A stretch of DNA of 64,000 nt. Origin: Digitaria exilis (Eukaryota; Streptophyta; Magnoliopsida; Poales; Poaceae). Positions 20,305 through 33,690 of the stretch are shown one piece after another. Below the pieces are notes generated by a model, which saw only the letters and a list, made by a program, of their open reading frames with translations, did not search any database and was not told the DNA's origin. The stretch is from assembly GCA_015342445.1 (NCBI GenBank), contig JACEFO010002694.1:496001-560000 (forward strand), in the 5' to 3' direction. A program made the translations under genes and the position numbers. The number at the start of each line of letters is the position of its first letter. Within the stretch, counting starts at the first letter, position 1.

Positions 20305-23300
20305 TGTGGCGGACCACTCCGAAATTATTCCAAGTTAAGTACCTCGGGACCACTAATCAAGTAGTCAGGCACTTAATCCGGAATAAGCTGGAGCGCCGTC
20401 GGATTAAACCCGATTAACCACGTTCTTTTTCCCGATCGAAACAACAGCACGCCCACACGATGGTGAGTTCCAGAGATTACAACATTCCACAAATTTAACA
20501 TACACAAATAGTATCACAAGTTATTACAAACCGAGTTCAAATTTAAATCAGAGCATTAAAGTCTTGCAGCGGAAATAAAAGTTCATTGCAGCGGAAGAAA
20601 ATCTAACGACGATACAAATAACACCATGATGAAGCCGTCGGGTGAAATCTACATCACCGACATCTAGACAATGAGAGGCTTTTGGCTGGTGGGTTTGTTT
20701 GCCAAAAAGCAACTAAAAGTAGGTCCTTGCTTTCAAGTTTTAGCATCATATTCTAGTAAATTTAACCATTCTAGATTAGCATCCTCTCTAAGCATACAAG
20801 TGGTGCAATACAATTTAGTTCATAGAACAAGTTTATCAATCTCAAAGTTCCACTTGTTACTCAATGTAGCATGGCGGTCAAGCAGTCTCATTAACTGCGA
20901 GAAGCGGACAGTTCGAACCGAATTTCTGCTACCTGGCCAGGGGAAACCCAACATACACGGATACTATGCTTGCTATAAAAGGTACAAGCGTTTCCCAACC
21001 TTTCCCATCGATCCACAATTCGGAACCGGGTCCATTTCCTTAGGATAAAGGTTTACTGCTTCACTCACAGTCTCACGCATATATCCACAAGTGTACGGCA
21101 GGGGAAAACAAAGTTTCCAAGGAGAGATGGCTATCGGCCCTAGCTGCTTCAACCTGGTACCGGGCTTACCGGCTCCCATATACCGGCATGCATGTGGTAC
21201 GTTCAAAAACTTGACACACTCATCCACACATTTTGACCTTAGATCAATTATCATACACGGACGGGAGATCTACATCTATCATCCCGCCCGTCAATCCTTA
21301 TGATTCCAACATAAGTAAAGACAAGCAATTCCTATGTCTCGCGAGTGACAGGAAATCACTCGACTTGTAACGGACCTAAAGCAATGCCCTATCGATCCTT
21401 TCATACTAGTGTTGCAAGTCAAAGGTACTAGGAAATGTGCAGCTAAGGTATTCAATCAACTCCTTGAAACGTAAATGCACAAGCATAGGCAATTCATAAG
21501 TGCATAATTTGTAAAGGTTAGGTTATGCTCCGGGGCTTGCCTTCTTGCTCAAGCTGGGGGTCAGCCTCCGGGTTGGTCTCTCCTGCACCGGCACCTTCCT
21601 CCGGGACTCCTTCCTCGTCAGCGGGGATGAGGTGGTAGTTGCCATACGGGATAGCGCCTTCTACATGAGATGCATAGTTTAAGGTGGCTGCCTATTGATC
21701 CTAAGTATTAAGGCCTTGAAGGCCATATTCACCTAGACATGCGTAAGCACTACTAGTTTCTTCACAAAAACATGGTGTAGGTGTGGAAAAATTTTTATTT
21801 GACTTCGATGGTGATTGTGTACATATATAAAAGAATTCTATTTATTACTTCACAATTTAGGGTGCTGTTCTGGAATTTCAGATTCCATTTATTTTATTTT
21901 AACTAACTAACAAAAAGGTTTATTCTTTTATATAAATCAATTTCCATCTAGATTACTTCTCATTTTTTGGTTTCTCCTTTTCTGCTCATCATTTTTATCT
22001 ATAAAGTTTATGACAGCTACTGGAGTATAAGAGCTAAGCTCACTCCAAAATTTAGCTAAATGTAAGCTACACATAATTTATTAAAAATATATCAATCAGC
22101 TGTCTGCAGAAATGAATTAAATTCATATAAAATCGAAAATTCATCCAATTCAGGAGCTTTTCCTACCAAAGCTAGTCATAAGCATGAGGAGGGCTCTGGC
22201 CAAGTGGTGGCTCAAAAAGACCCTTGGACAGTCCTCAATAAATTTCTATCCAAAAACACATATTTATTTATTTGCTAGTCTAAACAGAGCAAAAATTAAG
22301 TTTTTCATTTTTAACAGGTGTGCTAACAAGTTTTTAGTCCTCTGGAGCAAAATGGTGATTTTTCACTGCCCAAATTATTTTTAAAGATTTCTGTACTACA
22401 AAAAGACAGGAAACACATTTTAATTCATAACTGGAGCTACACTGCATATTTTTAGGTCCCCTTTGGATACAAGCTGTCCAAGGTCACTACTAATAACATA
22501 TCCAAAGATCAACCCTAGCGGAGCTCTGGATTTGAAATGGTGCACAAGTTTCAATTTCCACAGTTTGAATTTTAATTCAAAAACGGTTCATCAAAAGTAC
22601 ACACATGTCTAAAGGAGATTGGAGTTTACAATCTCACAAATCCAGGGAGTATTTTTGTGCATTTTTCTGATTTTTGTACGATTTTTAAAGGATTTTACAA
22701 GATTCGGGAAAAATTAGATCTAGGTTTAAGAATCTTTTTACGCCGGGAACCCTAAAACTTTCAAAACCTTACGAACTAGTCCTGGACTTTTACACGGAGG
22801 ACCCTAGAAAAACGAAGACGATGAAGTTATGCCCTCGGCTCTCGCTGGAGTTGCGCCGGCCAAACGGCGGCGAACTAGGCTCGGGGAAGTGGGGGAAAAG
22901 CATCATGGGCTCACCACGAGTCGGTTGGGGACGGTTGGGAGGCCGGGGAAGCTCGGGGTTTCGCCGGCGACGAGCGGTGGCGGTGCGGCCGCCGCGACGG
23001 CTACGCCGGTGAGGTTGGAGGCGTTCGTCGGGGTTTGAAGGGTCCTAGAGCACCAGTGGAGCTCGAGGAAGCTAATGGCGTGCTCGGTTGACCTCGGGGA
23101 CGGCTCGGAGTAGGGTCTCGACGTGCGGGTGCTCCGGCGGCCGAAAATCGCGATTTGGGGGAAATCGTGATTTCTCGCCGGAGAAGCGACAATAGCCTGG
23201 GGGAAGTGGGGGGATTTGGAGCTAGGGTAGAGGTCTAGCTTCGTGCGCGACGAATTTGGGAATGGTGGAGAGTGGAAGGGGAATTTCTCGGTGAAGCTCG

Positions 23301-24297
23301 GTTCGGTTCGTGTGGCGCGAGGAAGAAGATGACTGGGAAGCGCGCGAGGGGTCGAACTGGTGGGGTGAGCGAGTGAGTGGAGTGTGAGAGGGGTTCGGTG
23401 GGAGGCTTGGGCACGCGAGGGAGGCACTGTGCTGCCTCGGGAGCGTGCGAGCGCACGGCGCGGCGCGAGCAGGCCGCCATGAATGCGGAGCGAGCTCGGG
23501 CAGCGCGCGAGCGACTCGACCGGACGAGGAGATCCTCGAGTGACATCGGGGGATCCTCTACAGTGCTCTTGGAGCATAGCGGGATGGCATCGCGGCCTGC
23601 GGAGCGGCTCAGCGCGTCGCGCGCGCGCGCGGCTACGGCGGCGCTCCGACCGCATGATGGCGCTCGCGCGGCGCGAGGCGAAGCGGCTTGACGACGGCGA
23701 CGCGACGGCTCGGGAGTGGCTGGACAAGTGCAAGACGACAAGCGCCAGCGTCCGCCGCGGCTCGGCCAGCTCGGCGCCGCCTGCGCCGCTCGCCGGCCAC
23801 GTGGCGGCCGAGCTCCGGCCAGCGCAGGGGCGCGCCAGGGGCACTGTAGGCGCCCATGGAGCTCCGTTTTCAAATTCGAATTTTCTCCAAAAATTTGAAC
23901 TGAACATGAAAATGTGTGAAAATAAAAGTTGCAGTTTGGGAGATGGGACACAACTTTCTTTTTGGGATGAACCTGAAATTCCAAGTTTTTCGAGCTCAAA
24001 CAACCCAAAAACAAAAAGGTGCCCAGAACTGAAATTCGAGTTTTTGAGGGGCTAAACTGCAAAATTTTCAAAAGTTCCAAATAGTGACTAGGGTTTATTT
24101 GTGATGGCAAACAACTTTTATTTTTGGAGATTTTCAAGTTTAGTACAAAAATCTTGAGTTTTCAGTTGGTGCCAAACAACCCTTGTTTTTGGAATTTAAA
24201 TTTGAATTTTTGATGGATTTTTGAATTTCAACCCATAATTCCCTTTTGCATTGATTTCAAATGTACTTTTAACCTTTTTGACATCTGAGATGTCACA
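20305..24297 (-). mobile_element. A1: 5' LTR
   Basis: A 3993-bp partner of the LTR at 8817-12975, very similar along its length. The length difference comes mainly from a deletion of about 180 bp at 20635, between AAGCC and CGTCGGG. The missing segment corresponds to about 9149-9329 of the other LTR, so it removes the second short exon and the 22-base hairpin. Since LTRs are identical at insertion, the deletion came later. It still carries the 120-nt first exon (21541-21660) and the 93-codon ORF (20973-21254). The flank GCCTA at 24298-24302 is the second target-site copy. Confidence 0.93.
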
Positions 24298-24394
24298 GCC
24301 TAAGTACCTTATCTTGTCAATAGATTGCTTCTGTTCTTGACACTGGTTCAGACATGACTGTGATTGTGAATGTTGGGATTTTGATTTGTGACAG

Positions 24395-25735
24395 ATGGTT
24401 GGGACAAGAGGATCGACGGGTGGTGGCAATCAGAACCAGAACCAGCCGCCCACCATGGAGGATCTGGTCCGCTTGCAGACACAGACGATGCAACAGTTGA
24501 CTCAGGCCATAGCTTTGATGCAGCAGAACCTGCAGAATCCACCTGTTCAGCCACCTCCCCAGCCCATCCGGGACAAGAGGGGAGAGTTCATGAAGGGGCG
24601 CCCGCCAAAGTTCTCCCGCGCCAAGGACCCGATGGAAGCTGAAGACTGGATCAAGGCAGTGGAAAGACAGCTCGACATTGCTCAGTGTGATGACAGGGAG
24701 AAGCTGCTCTACGCCTCTGGACAGTTTGAAGGAGCCGCTCTCGACTGGTGGGTGGCATACCAATATGCGCAACCCGGTCGCAACCAGATCACCTGGCAGC
24801 AGTTTAGTGACGACTTCCGTGCCCACCATGTGCCTGAGGGACTGACGGTCCTGAAGAAGAAAGAGTTCCTAGCCCTGACGCAGGAAGGAATGAGTGTCAC
24901 TGCCTACCGTGACAAGTTCCTTGAGCTGGCCCGCTACGCACCAGATGAGGTGTCGACAAATGAGAAGAGGCAAACTCGCTTTCGGAATGGACTCCAGGAT
25001 GTTTTACTGCTGCAGTTGATGTGCATCACCTTCCCAACCTTCGGCGGGCTGGTTGATGGTGCTCTGATGGTGGAGCACAAGCGTCGTGAGATTGAGGACA
25101 AGAAGAGGAAGCTCATGAACCAGCAATCTGACAGCAACGTCCGCCCCCGCTACAACCCCCAGCAGGTGAATCAGCAGCGCACTCAGGGACAGTCAAGCTT
25201 TCAGAACCGCGGCCAGAACCAGCAACGTCCCCAGTATACACCACCACAGCAGCAACAGCAGCGCTACCAGAACGTGCAGCGGAACACTCAGGCTTCACGC
25301 ACCACCCAGGCTAACACCACTCCTGTCGGCCCAAGGGTATGCTACCACTGTGGTGAACAGGACATTACGCTAACTTTTGTCCCCGGAGGGTCCAGAACTC
25401 CACCGGTCAGAACAACAACCAGAAGGCAGGACCACAACCATCTCAGAATGGGAATCAACAGCAGGCACAGGGAAACCGTGGCCAACAGAACTACGCCAAG
25501 GGCAAGCTGAACCATGTGGGAGCGGAAACTGCAGAAGGAGCCACAGATGTGGTAGTCGGTATGTTTCCGGTCAACTCACAACCTGCTACAGTTTTGTTTG
25601 ATTCTGGAGCTTCGCATGCTTTTATATCTGCTGATTTCGTGAAAAAGAACTTGATGCTTATGCGACCTATGGGGAACACTATGTTAGTTAACTCACCAAG
25701 GGGAGAACTTCGGGCCACATTACGTTGTCCTAATG
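24395..25735 (+). pseudogene. B1 gag and protease, 5' part
   Basis: Gag starts MVGTRGSTGGGNQNQ. The capsid region follows (KGRPPKFSRAKDPMEAEDW, ALDWWVAYQYAQPGR), then a Gln-rich linker and a zinc knuckle CYHCGEQ. One base is missing near 25363, which destroys the knuckle's His and last Cys and shifts the frame; the protease frame resumes after it with VLFDSGASHAFIS (about 25590-25630). Upstream, the leader is interrupted by A1. Downstream, solo LTR B2 splits the protease after RCPN at 25735. Removing B2 and one TAATG copy restores a continuous protease frame into 28818. Confidence 0.9.
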
Positions 25736-28700
25736 TGTAACACCCTAAAAATGCCCTATTTAAAATTTAGTAATTAATTGGCTTTTTATATTCAAGTGCT
25801 CATAAATAATGTAGGAAAAATAAAATTTTGAATAATTAAAAGCAAATATAGGGTATAGAAACATTATTGTTGCATTCATACTAGTGCATTTATTTTTGAT
25901 TGTTGAATTCAAATTTGAATTTGAATTTGAATTCAAATGAGTGTTTGGATAAAAGAAAAACCTTTTCTTTTTCTCTCTCTTTTTCCTTCTCCTTTTCAGC
26001 CCAGCAGCCCAGCTCTTTTCTTTTTTTTTTTTCCGCGCGGCCCATCTCTTTCTCCCTTTTCTCTTTCCGCGGCCCATTTTTCGCTTCTTCTCTGCGCAGC
26101 CCAGCTCGGCCAGCCCATTCCGCAGCCCAACCCAGCAGCGCAGCGCCCTCTCTCCCGCAGTCGCTGACCACCCGGGCCCACTTGTCAGCTGCTTCTCCTT
26201 CCTCTAGTCGTGTTCGAGCCGAACTCCTCCCCGATCCGCGCTGCCGCGAGTCCGCCTCCGACACGACGCCGCACCGCCTCCTTCCTTGCTTGGCGCGCAC
26301 GCCGAGGCCGCCTAGCCCCTTTATAAGCCGCCGCCAACCCCTCGTTTTCGAGCCGTATCCCAAACCCTAGCCGCCGCCGCCTTTGACCTAGCCCCGAGCG
26401 CCGCCGTCATCTCGAGCCCGTTTCGCCCGTGCTTTGTCGCCGAGAGCCTGTCCAGGAGATTCGCGTGGAGGTAAGGAAGTTCCACGGCTGGTTATTGCCT
26501 GCTCTCTGCCTCGATTCCGTCCGTGCAAGCTCGTCGAAGTTCCCAACCCGCCGCCGTGCATCGCCAGCCTCCACCTTTGCCCAATCTTTGAGTAGAACCC
26601 TCAAAATCGACTCTCCATTGTCTCCTCTACCTCTAGGACCAAACGCGGCGAGTTTTGGAGCACCGTAGTGCCTTCCCGAGCCAACTCCGGCGAGACTCCG
26701 GCCGCGCGCCGCCGCGAGCCGTCGTGCTCCGGTGAGCCGAGAGCCCGATTTGATCTGAGCCGTTAGATTCGAAACCGACGGCCTAGATCTGAAACCGATC
26801 TAAACCGAGCCGGTTCACCGTGAACCCGTAAACCGCGGTTCTGGGCCGGTCCACGGTGACGTCAGCCGACGTCAGCATCTAGCCGTCGCCGTGCCTGTTT
26901 TGCAAAAGAGCCCCTCTGTTTTCCGGAAATCAACCCGCGGTCCACCTCTATTCAAAAGTATTTACAACCAAGTCCTTTTTCTTCTGGTTTAGCCCCTGCT
27001 CTTTTGAAAAATAGCGCCCGCCATCCTAGATGGCAGTTTTACCCCGCAGCCCTCGTGTTTTTATATGAAATTATGTTTTAGGTCCCTGGTTTCTTTCAAA
27101 AACACCCCTGTAAGCCTAAAAGTCCTACCAGCAAGCCCCTAGAGCCCGTTTTAAGCGTAGTTTCTCCGTTTTAACTCCAATTTGAGTGATTTTCGCGCTC
27201 ATGTGTTCGTAGTGAAGCGTAGAATAATTCTAAAGCCTTATTTTCATCTTTTTTTTTATGTTTAGTGTATTGTTCTAATTAAATATCTTGTTTGCATGTA
27301 TGTGTGGATGCTTGTGTGGTGATCGATGTGAGTAGTTGACGATCCGTTCGAGTTCGCCGACGATCCCGTTCCTGAAGAGCAGGTGCAGCAGCAGTTCACT
27401 GAGGAAGGCAAGTATAACACGGACCATTCTTGTCACCTATACACCATTTAATCATCCCAACTCATGTGCATGTGTCTAATACTGTTAACCACTAAGGATG
27501 TTCCTAGTCTTTACCTTATTCCTTGTTACCCGGGGTTTTATGCATTATGGTTAGTCTATGCTACGCGTTGCAACCAACATTTATTTTTAATGTCAATATT
27601 GAATAAATGGTTCACTTCAATGATGGTTAAAAGATGCTTTTTAGCAACATGGTACGGGGAACTAGAGCATGTGCTGTGTGCTTTGTTCTAGTGTCTCTAT
27701 AAGGTTTTATCTAGGGAATTAGAGCATGTGCTTTGTGCTTTGTTCTAATGTCTCTCCATAAGGTCCGGTTCTTAAAGCGGCAACCCAGGAACCTGTTCGC
27801 CGCCGTTGGAACTATAATGGCTCTGGTCTTGGATAACTAGCTTGTACGTCTCTAGCTCGCCAGTGGTTACCGAAAGGCGTATGTGGGGAGCATGGGTGAG
27901 AGTATAGTTTGATCCATCGAGGACGGTTTTATCCGTTGGCTATGTCTCGTTAGGCAAAGTCCCGTGATGTAAGCGCCCGATGTACGGCAGCTTCACACGT
28001 TGCGATGATTGCGCGCTCGCTCTGGACGCCATTGACCCCCTCACGTTGCGCCCTGAGCGTACGTCAATCTCGATGCCTCGGGTTATGCTGCCTATGTTGA
28101 ACCAAAACGGCTACTGTGCTTGTTAGGGTGTTTTGTGAAAGTCCTCGTAACATAAGTTCTTTTGGATTTATGTGACCGGCGGGTAAAGGGCGAAACCTCT
28201 GCAGAGTGTTGATCTATCATGATAGCCGTGCTCATGGACACGAGCGGCCTGGATCCTTTTTTATTAGAAGATGTTATTAGTGGTTGATGTTGGTTTGTTC
28301 TATAATCACTTATACCTTATTAATGGGTTTAAACTTGGGTTCTACTCATTGGTAGTAATTTGGATGATAATAAAATGAAACAACTAAAAGTGCTATTGCA
28401 GTTTAACTGTGTCCAGCCTTTTGTCCTTGCATAACCCGTGTTATACTTGTTAAGTTAGATGGTTTACTTACACTTGCAATTATTCAACAAAATCCCGGAT
28501 GGGTAACAGATGGAGCATTGAATGATCAGTCGCTTGCTGAGTTTCCGGAGGATCTGCCGTACTTCTAGCTGTGTTCAACCAGTCGGTGTCCCTGTGGTTT
28601 TGAGGCTCTACCTAGTTAAGACGTTTGATAATATTAAGACTTCCGCTGTGTTATTTGTTTAAGACTATGTCTTGTGTTAAACTCTGATATAAACTATTTT

Positions 28701-28812
28701 ATTCGAGCATTGTGTTCTCTGTGATTCAATATTTGTAATCTATATGTGTTCTGTGGACATCCTGGGCACACATATGGAGGCATTCGGATTTCTTGGAAAT
28801 CTAGGTGTTACA
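25736..28812 (+). mobile_element. B2: solo LTR of family B inside B1
   Basis: A 3077-bp LTR from TGTAACACCC to GGTGTTACA, flanked by TAATG at 25731-25735 and 28813-28817. There is no interior sequence, so it is a solo LTR left by LTR-LTR recombination of a full insertion. It is more diverged from the B1 LTRs than those are from each other, especially in the GC-rich part (about 26040-26750), so it belongs to another sublineage. It keeps the TATA box, telo-box and both short exons. Confidence 0.95.
27336..28568 (+). CDS. B2 LTR: putative two-exon acidic reading frame
   Basis: Same architecture as at 6544-7775: exon one 27336-27407 (72 nt) and exon two 28510-28568 (59 nt), bounded by the same TAG, GCAAGT and AACAG sites. 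Relative to B1 the changes are few: GAG to GAT, TTG to GTG, TTT to TTG, plus synonymous changes in Asp and Pro codons. No frame is lost. No start codon corresponding to ATG 5548 is present here. Confidence 0.35.
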
Positions 28813-31800
28813 TAATGTAGCAGTTAACATAAGAGGGGTAGACTTCATAGCACACCCTATAGTCCTAAATTCTATCGGGATGGATCTGATTTTGGGAATG
28901 AGCTGGCTAGCAAAGTATGATGCCGTCATACAGTGTTCTAAGCGTGCAGTTCAGTTAGTGGCTCCATCAGGGGAGAAGATTGAGTATCAAGCAACCAAAA
29001 CCACAGAGCCCGGTCAGGTCCATTAGGCTGAAGGCACAGAGTTGAAGGACATTCGAGTGGTGAACGAGTATCCAGATGTGTTCCCAGATGAATTGCCAGG
29101 TATGCCTCCGGAACGTGAAGTTGAATTTGTTATTGAACTTATGCCTGGCACAGCACCCATAGCTAAAAGACCATATAGAATGGGGGTAAAAGAATTAAAG
29201 AAACTTAAAGAAGAATTGAGAGGCTTACTAGCTAAGGGGTATATTCGTCCTAGTTCTTCGCCTTGGGGAGCTCCAGTGTTGTTTGTTGATAAGAAAGACG
29301 GGACACAGAGGATGTGCATAGACTATCGAGCCCTCAATGAGGTCACCATCAAGAACAAGTACCCACTGCCAAGGATCGATGATCTCTTTGATCAATTGAG
29401 GGGACCTTGTGTGTTCTCGAAGATTGATCTCAGATCAGGCTATCATCAGATGAGAATCCGGGTGACAGACATCCCTAAGACAGCTTTCACTACCCGGTAT
29501 GGTTTATACGAGTTCACGGTTATGTCTTTTGGATTGACTAATGCACCGGCCTACTTCATGTATTTGATGAACATCGTGTTCATGGATTACCTTGACAAGT
29601 TCGTCGTGGTGTTCATCGATGATATTCTGGTTTTCTCCAAGAATGAGGAAGAGCATGAGGAACATTTGAGGTTAGTGATGCAGAGACTCCGAGAACATCA
29701 GTTGTATGCTAAGTTGAGCAAATGTGAATTCTGGCTGAAGGAGGTATCATTCTTGGGCCATGTGTTGTCAAATGGAGGTGTAGCAGTTGATCCGAAGAAG
29801 GTCAGGGATGTTCTCAACTAGATTCCACCGCAGAATGTCAGTGAGATCAGGAGCTTTCTTGGAATGGCAGGCTACTATCGGCGTTTTATTGAGGGATTCT
29901 CCAAGATTGCCAAGCCCTTGACATCATTACTTGAAAAGAATGCCAAGTTCGTGTGGACACCGCAGTGCCAAGCTAGTTTTGAGGAGTTGAAGAAAAGGCT
30001 GACCACTGCACCAGTATTGGTACTGCCAGATGTTACTAAGAGTTTTTCAGTGTATTGTGATGCGTCCCGCCAAGGATTGGGATGTGTACTCATGCAGGAG
30101 GGCAGAGTTGTGGCATATGCATCCAGATAGTTGAGGAGACATGAGCTGAACTATCCAACACATGATTTGGAATTGGCAGCTGTGGTACACGCGTTGAAGA
30201 TCTGGAGGCATTATTTAATTGGGCACAAGTGTGACATCTATACCGACCACAAGAGCCTTAAGTATGTGTTCACGCAATCCGAGTTGAATATGAGGCAACG
30301 TCGTTGGCTTGAGAAGATCAATGACTTTGAACTGGAAATTCATTACCATCCAGGGAAGGCTAACTTGGTGGCCGATGCTTTGAGTAGAAAGAATTATGCG
30401 AATGTGCTGACGAGACAGAATTTGCCGAAAGAGCTTAGTAGGGAATTTGAACGCTTGAACTTAGGTATGGTAGCCAACGTGACTGAGCTAGAAGTGGAGC
30501 CAACTCTTGAACAGGAGATCCGAAAAGGTCAATTGGTGGATGAGGAAATCAAGGAATTGATTAAGAAGGTTGGGACAGATAAAGCGCCAGGATTTCGATT
30601 GGATGATCAAGGAACAGTGTGGTATGGTAACAGAATAGTGGTGCCAGATCAGCAGCATATCAAGGATGCTATCTTACAGGAAGCACACGAGTCAACATAT
30701 TCCATTCATCCGGGAAGTACCAAGATGTACTTGGACCTCAAGGAAAGATTTTGGTGGTATGGTTTGAAGCGCGATGTTGCAGCACACGTAGCTCTTTGCG
30801 ACGTATGCCAGAGAGTTAAGACTGAACATCAGAGACCGGCGGGTTTGCTTCAGCCTATGAAGATACCAGAGTGGAAATGGGAAGAAGTGGGTATGGATTT
30901 TATAACAGGATTGCCCCGCACACAGAAAGGTTATGACTCTATATGGGTGATACTGGACCGATTGACGAAGGTGGCTCACTTTATTCCGGTAAAGACTACA
31001 TATTCCGGTGCCAAACTAGCAGAGTTGTATATGGAGCGGATTGTATGTTTGCATGGTGTACCGAAGAAGATAGTGTCAGACCGAGGCAGCCAGTTTACGT
31101 CACACTTTTGGCGCAAGTTACATGAGTCCATGGATACTAAGCTTCACTTCAGTTCTGCTTACCATCCGCAGACAGACGGTCAGACCGAGAGGACGAATCG
31201 ATACTGGAGGATATGTTGAGGGCATGTGCATTACAGTATGGGAGTAGTTGGGAGAAGAGTTTGTGTTATGCAGAGTTCTCGTACAACAACAGCTACCAGC
31301 AGAGTCTCAAGATGTCACCATTTGAGGCGTTGTATGGAAGGAAATGTAGGACACCGTTGTTCTGGAATCAGACCGGAGAAGGTAAAGTATTTGGACCTGA
31401 GGTCTTGAAGCAGGCAGAAGAACAAGTGTAGGTTATCAGGCAGATTTTGAGAACAGCTCAGACACGGCAGAAAAGTTATGCAGATGTAAGGCGTCGAGAT
31501 CTCAACTTCGAAATTGGTGACTTCGTCTATCTTAAGGTGTCACCAATGAGAGGTGTGAAGAGAATCAATGTTAAAGGCAAGCTAGCACCTCGCTACATTG
31601 GACCATTCAAGATATTGGAACGGAGAGGTGAAGTGGCTTATCAGTTAGAATTACCAGAGAAACTGGCAGGAGTGCATGATGTGTTCCATGTGTCCCAGCT
31701 GAGGAAGTGGTTACGGGTGCCAGAGGAACAGATTCCGTTGGAGGAGTTAAATGTGCAGGAGAACCTTACTTATGAGGAGTATCCGGTTAAGATATTAGAG

Positions 31801-31965
31801 GAGTCCGAGAGGGTCACCAGGAACAAGGTGATACGTATGTGCAAGGTTCAGTGGAATCGTCATACAGAGGATGAGGCAACCTGGGAACGGGAGGATGATC
31901 TCAAGGCAGAATATCCACATCTCTTCCAATCCACGTCCGAATCTCGGGGACGAGATTCATCTTAG
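28813..31965 (+). pseudogene. B1 protease end, RT, RNase H, integrase and chromodomain
   Basis: Continuation of the B1 polyprotein. RT (from about 29090) carries MSFGLTNAPAYF and FIDDIL near 29615. RNase H follows (VYCDASRQGLGCVLMQ, 30050). Integrase has an HHCC finger (HPGSTKMY...CDVCQR, 30707-30810), DSIWVILDRLTK, SDRGSQF and HPQTDGQTE. The C-terminal chromodomain region is VIRMCKVQWNRHTEDEATWE near 31830-31890. The frame is broken by TAG at 29024, 29819, 30128 and 31429, and by a one-base deletion near 31197. Three stops stand where CAG or similar codons are expected and one where TGG is expected. Ends at TAG 31963-31965. Not able to encode functional pol. Confidence 0.93.
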
Positions 31966-31977
31966 GAGGGGTAGGTT
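31964..31977 (+). other. B1 polypurine tract
   Basis: AGGAGGGGTAGGTT lies directly before the 3' LTR (TGTAACATCC at 31978) and overlaps the pol stop codon. It is the expected plus-strand priming site. Confidence 0.85.
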
Positions 31978-33690
31978 TGTAACATCCTAAAAATGGCCCT
32001 ATTTAAAACTTAGTAATTAAATGGTTTTTTATATTCAAGTGCTCATAATTAATATAAGGAAATAAAATTTTGAATAATTAAAAGCAAATATAGGGTATAG
32101 AAACATTGTTGTTGCATTCATGCTGGTGCATTTATTTTTGATTGTTGAATTCAAATTTGAATTTGAATTTGAATTCAAATGAGTGTTTGAATAAAAGAAA
32201 AACCTTTTCTTTTTCTCTCTCTTTTTCCTTCTCCTTTTCAGCCCAGCAGCCCAGCTCTTTTCTTTTTTTTTTCCGCGCGGCCCATCTCTTTCTCCCTTTT
32301 CTTTTTCCCGCGGCCCAACATTTCTTTCTCCCTGCGCGGCCCATCTCCCCTTTCCTCCTTCGCGCGGCCCATCGCAGCAGCCCATCACCGCGCCAGCCCA
32401 GCTCCGCGCGCCTTTCTCCTCCGCCTGAGTCGCTGACCGCCCGGGCCCGCTCGTCAGCGCCGTCTTCTTCCTCCAGTCGGACCCGAGCGGGACTCTTCCG
32501 CGCCGCCGCGTCGCCGTGCCGCGCCCGGACTCCACGCGAGCTTGGCGTGCACGCCAAGGGTGTCTCCACCGCTCCTATAAATCCACCGCCAACCCCCCCC
32601 TCTCGAGCTGTGCCTCAAACCCTAGCTGCCGCCTTCTTTTCGAGCCGTCGCCGCGAAACCCTAGCCGCGCCGCCGCCATCGCCTAGAGCTCGCTCCAAGG
32701 CCGCATTGACGACGAGACCCGGTCCTGGGGCTTCGCCGCGAGGTGAGGAACATGCTGAGCCCCCTCTCTTCCTCTCTCTCCCTCTCCTCCGCTCGTGCGA
32801 CCTCACCGGAGGTGGCCGCCCACCGCGGTTCGTCGCGCTCCTCCGCCGTCGCTCGACCCTCGACCAGGACCTCAAAAACCGACTCCCCATCTCCTCCTCT
32901 CCCTTTTGAGCTAGCCACAGTGAGGTTTGGAGCCCCCTAGCCCCAGCAGCGTCGACTCCGGCGAGCTTCGGCCTAGCGCCGCCGCGCTCCGGCGACCCAA
33001 AGCCCCCAACGCGTTAGAGCCGTTCAGATCCAATCCGACGGTCCAGATCTAAACCGGGTCCGGTTCGCCGTGAACCCGTGAACCGCGGTTCAGGGCCGGT
33101 CCTCAGTGATGTCAGCCGACGTCAGCATCCAGCAGCTGCCGTGCCCGTTTTGCAAAAGAGCCCCTGCAGTTTTCGAAAATCAACCCGCGGTCCACCTCTA
33201 TTCAAAAGTATTTACAACCAAGTCCTTTTTCTTTCAGTTTAGCCCCTGCTCTTTTGAAAAATAGTGCCTGTCGTCTTAGATGGCAGTTTTACCCCGCAGC
33301 CCTCGTGTTTTTATACGAAATTATGTTTTAGGTCCCTGGTTTCTTTCAAAAACAACCCTGGAAGCTTAGAACCTTTACCAGCAAGCCCCTAGAGCCCGTT
33401 TTAGGCGTAGTTTCTTCGTTTTAACTCCGATTTGAGTGATTTTCGCGCTCATGTGTTCGTAGTGAAGCGTACAGTAACTCTAACGCCTTCTTTTCATCTT
33501 TTGTTTATGTTTGGTGTACTGTTCTAATTAAATATCTTGTTTGCATGTATGTGTGGATGCTTGTGTGGTGATCGATGTTAGTTGACGAGCCGTTCGAGTT
33601 CGCCGACGATCCCGTTCCCGAAGAGCAATTGCAGCAGCAGTTCACTGAGGAAGGCAAGTATAACACGGACCATCCTTGTTACCTATACAC
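31978..33690 (+). mobile_element. B1: 3' LTR, left part
   Basis: Starts TGTAACATCC and follows the 5' LTR closely up to TATACAC, where solo LTR A3 is inserted (TSD TACAC at 33686-33690). Contains the GC-rich core (TATA box near 32576, telo-boxes) and the first short exon at 33582-33653 (72 nt). That exon still has its TAG acceptor despite a three-base deletion just before it. The second exon lies beyond A3 at 40232-40290 (59 nt). Confidence 0.92.
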
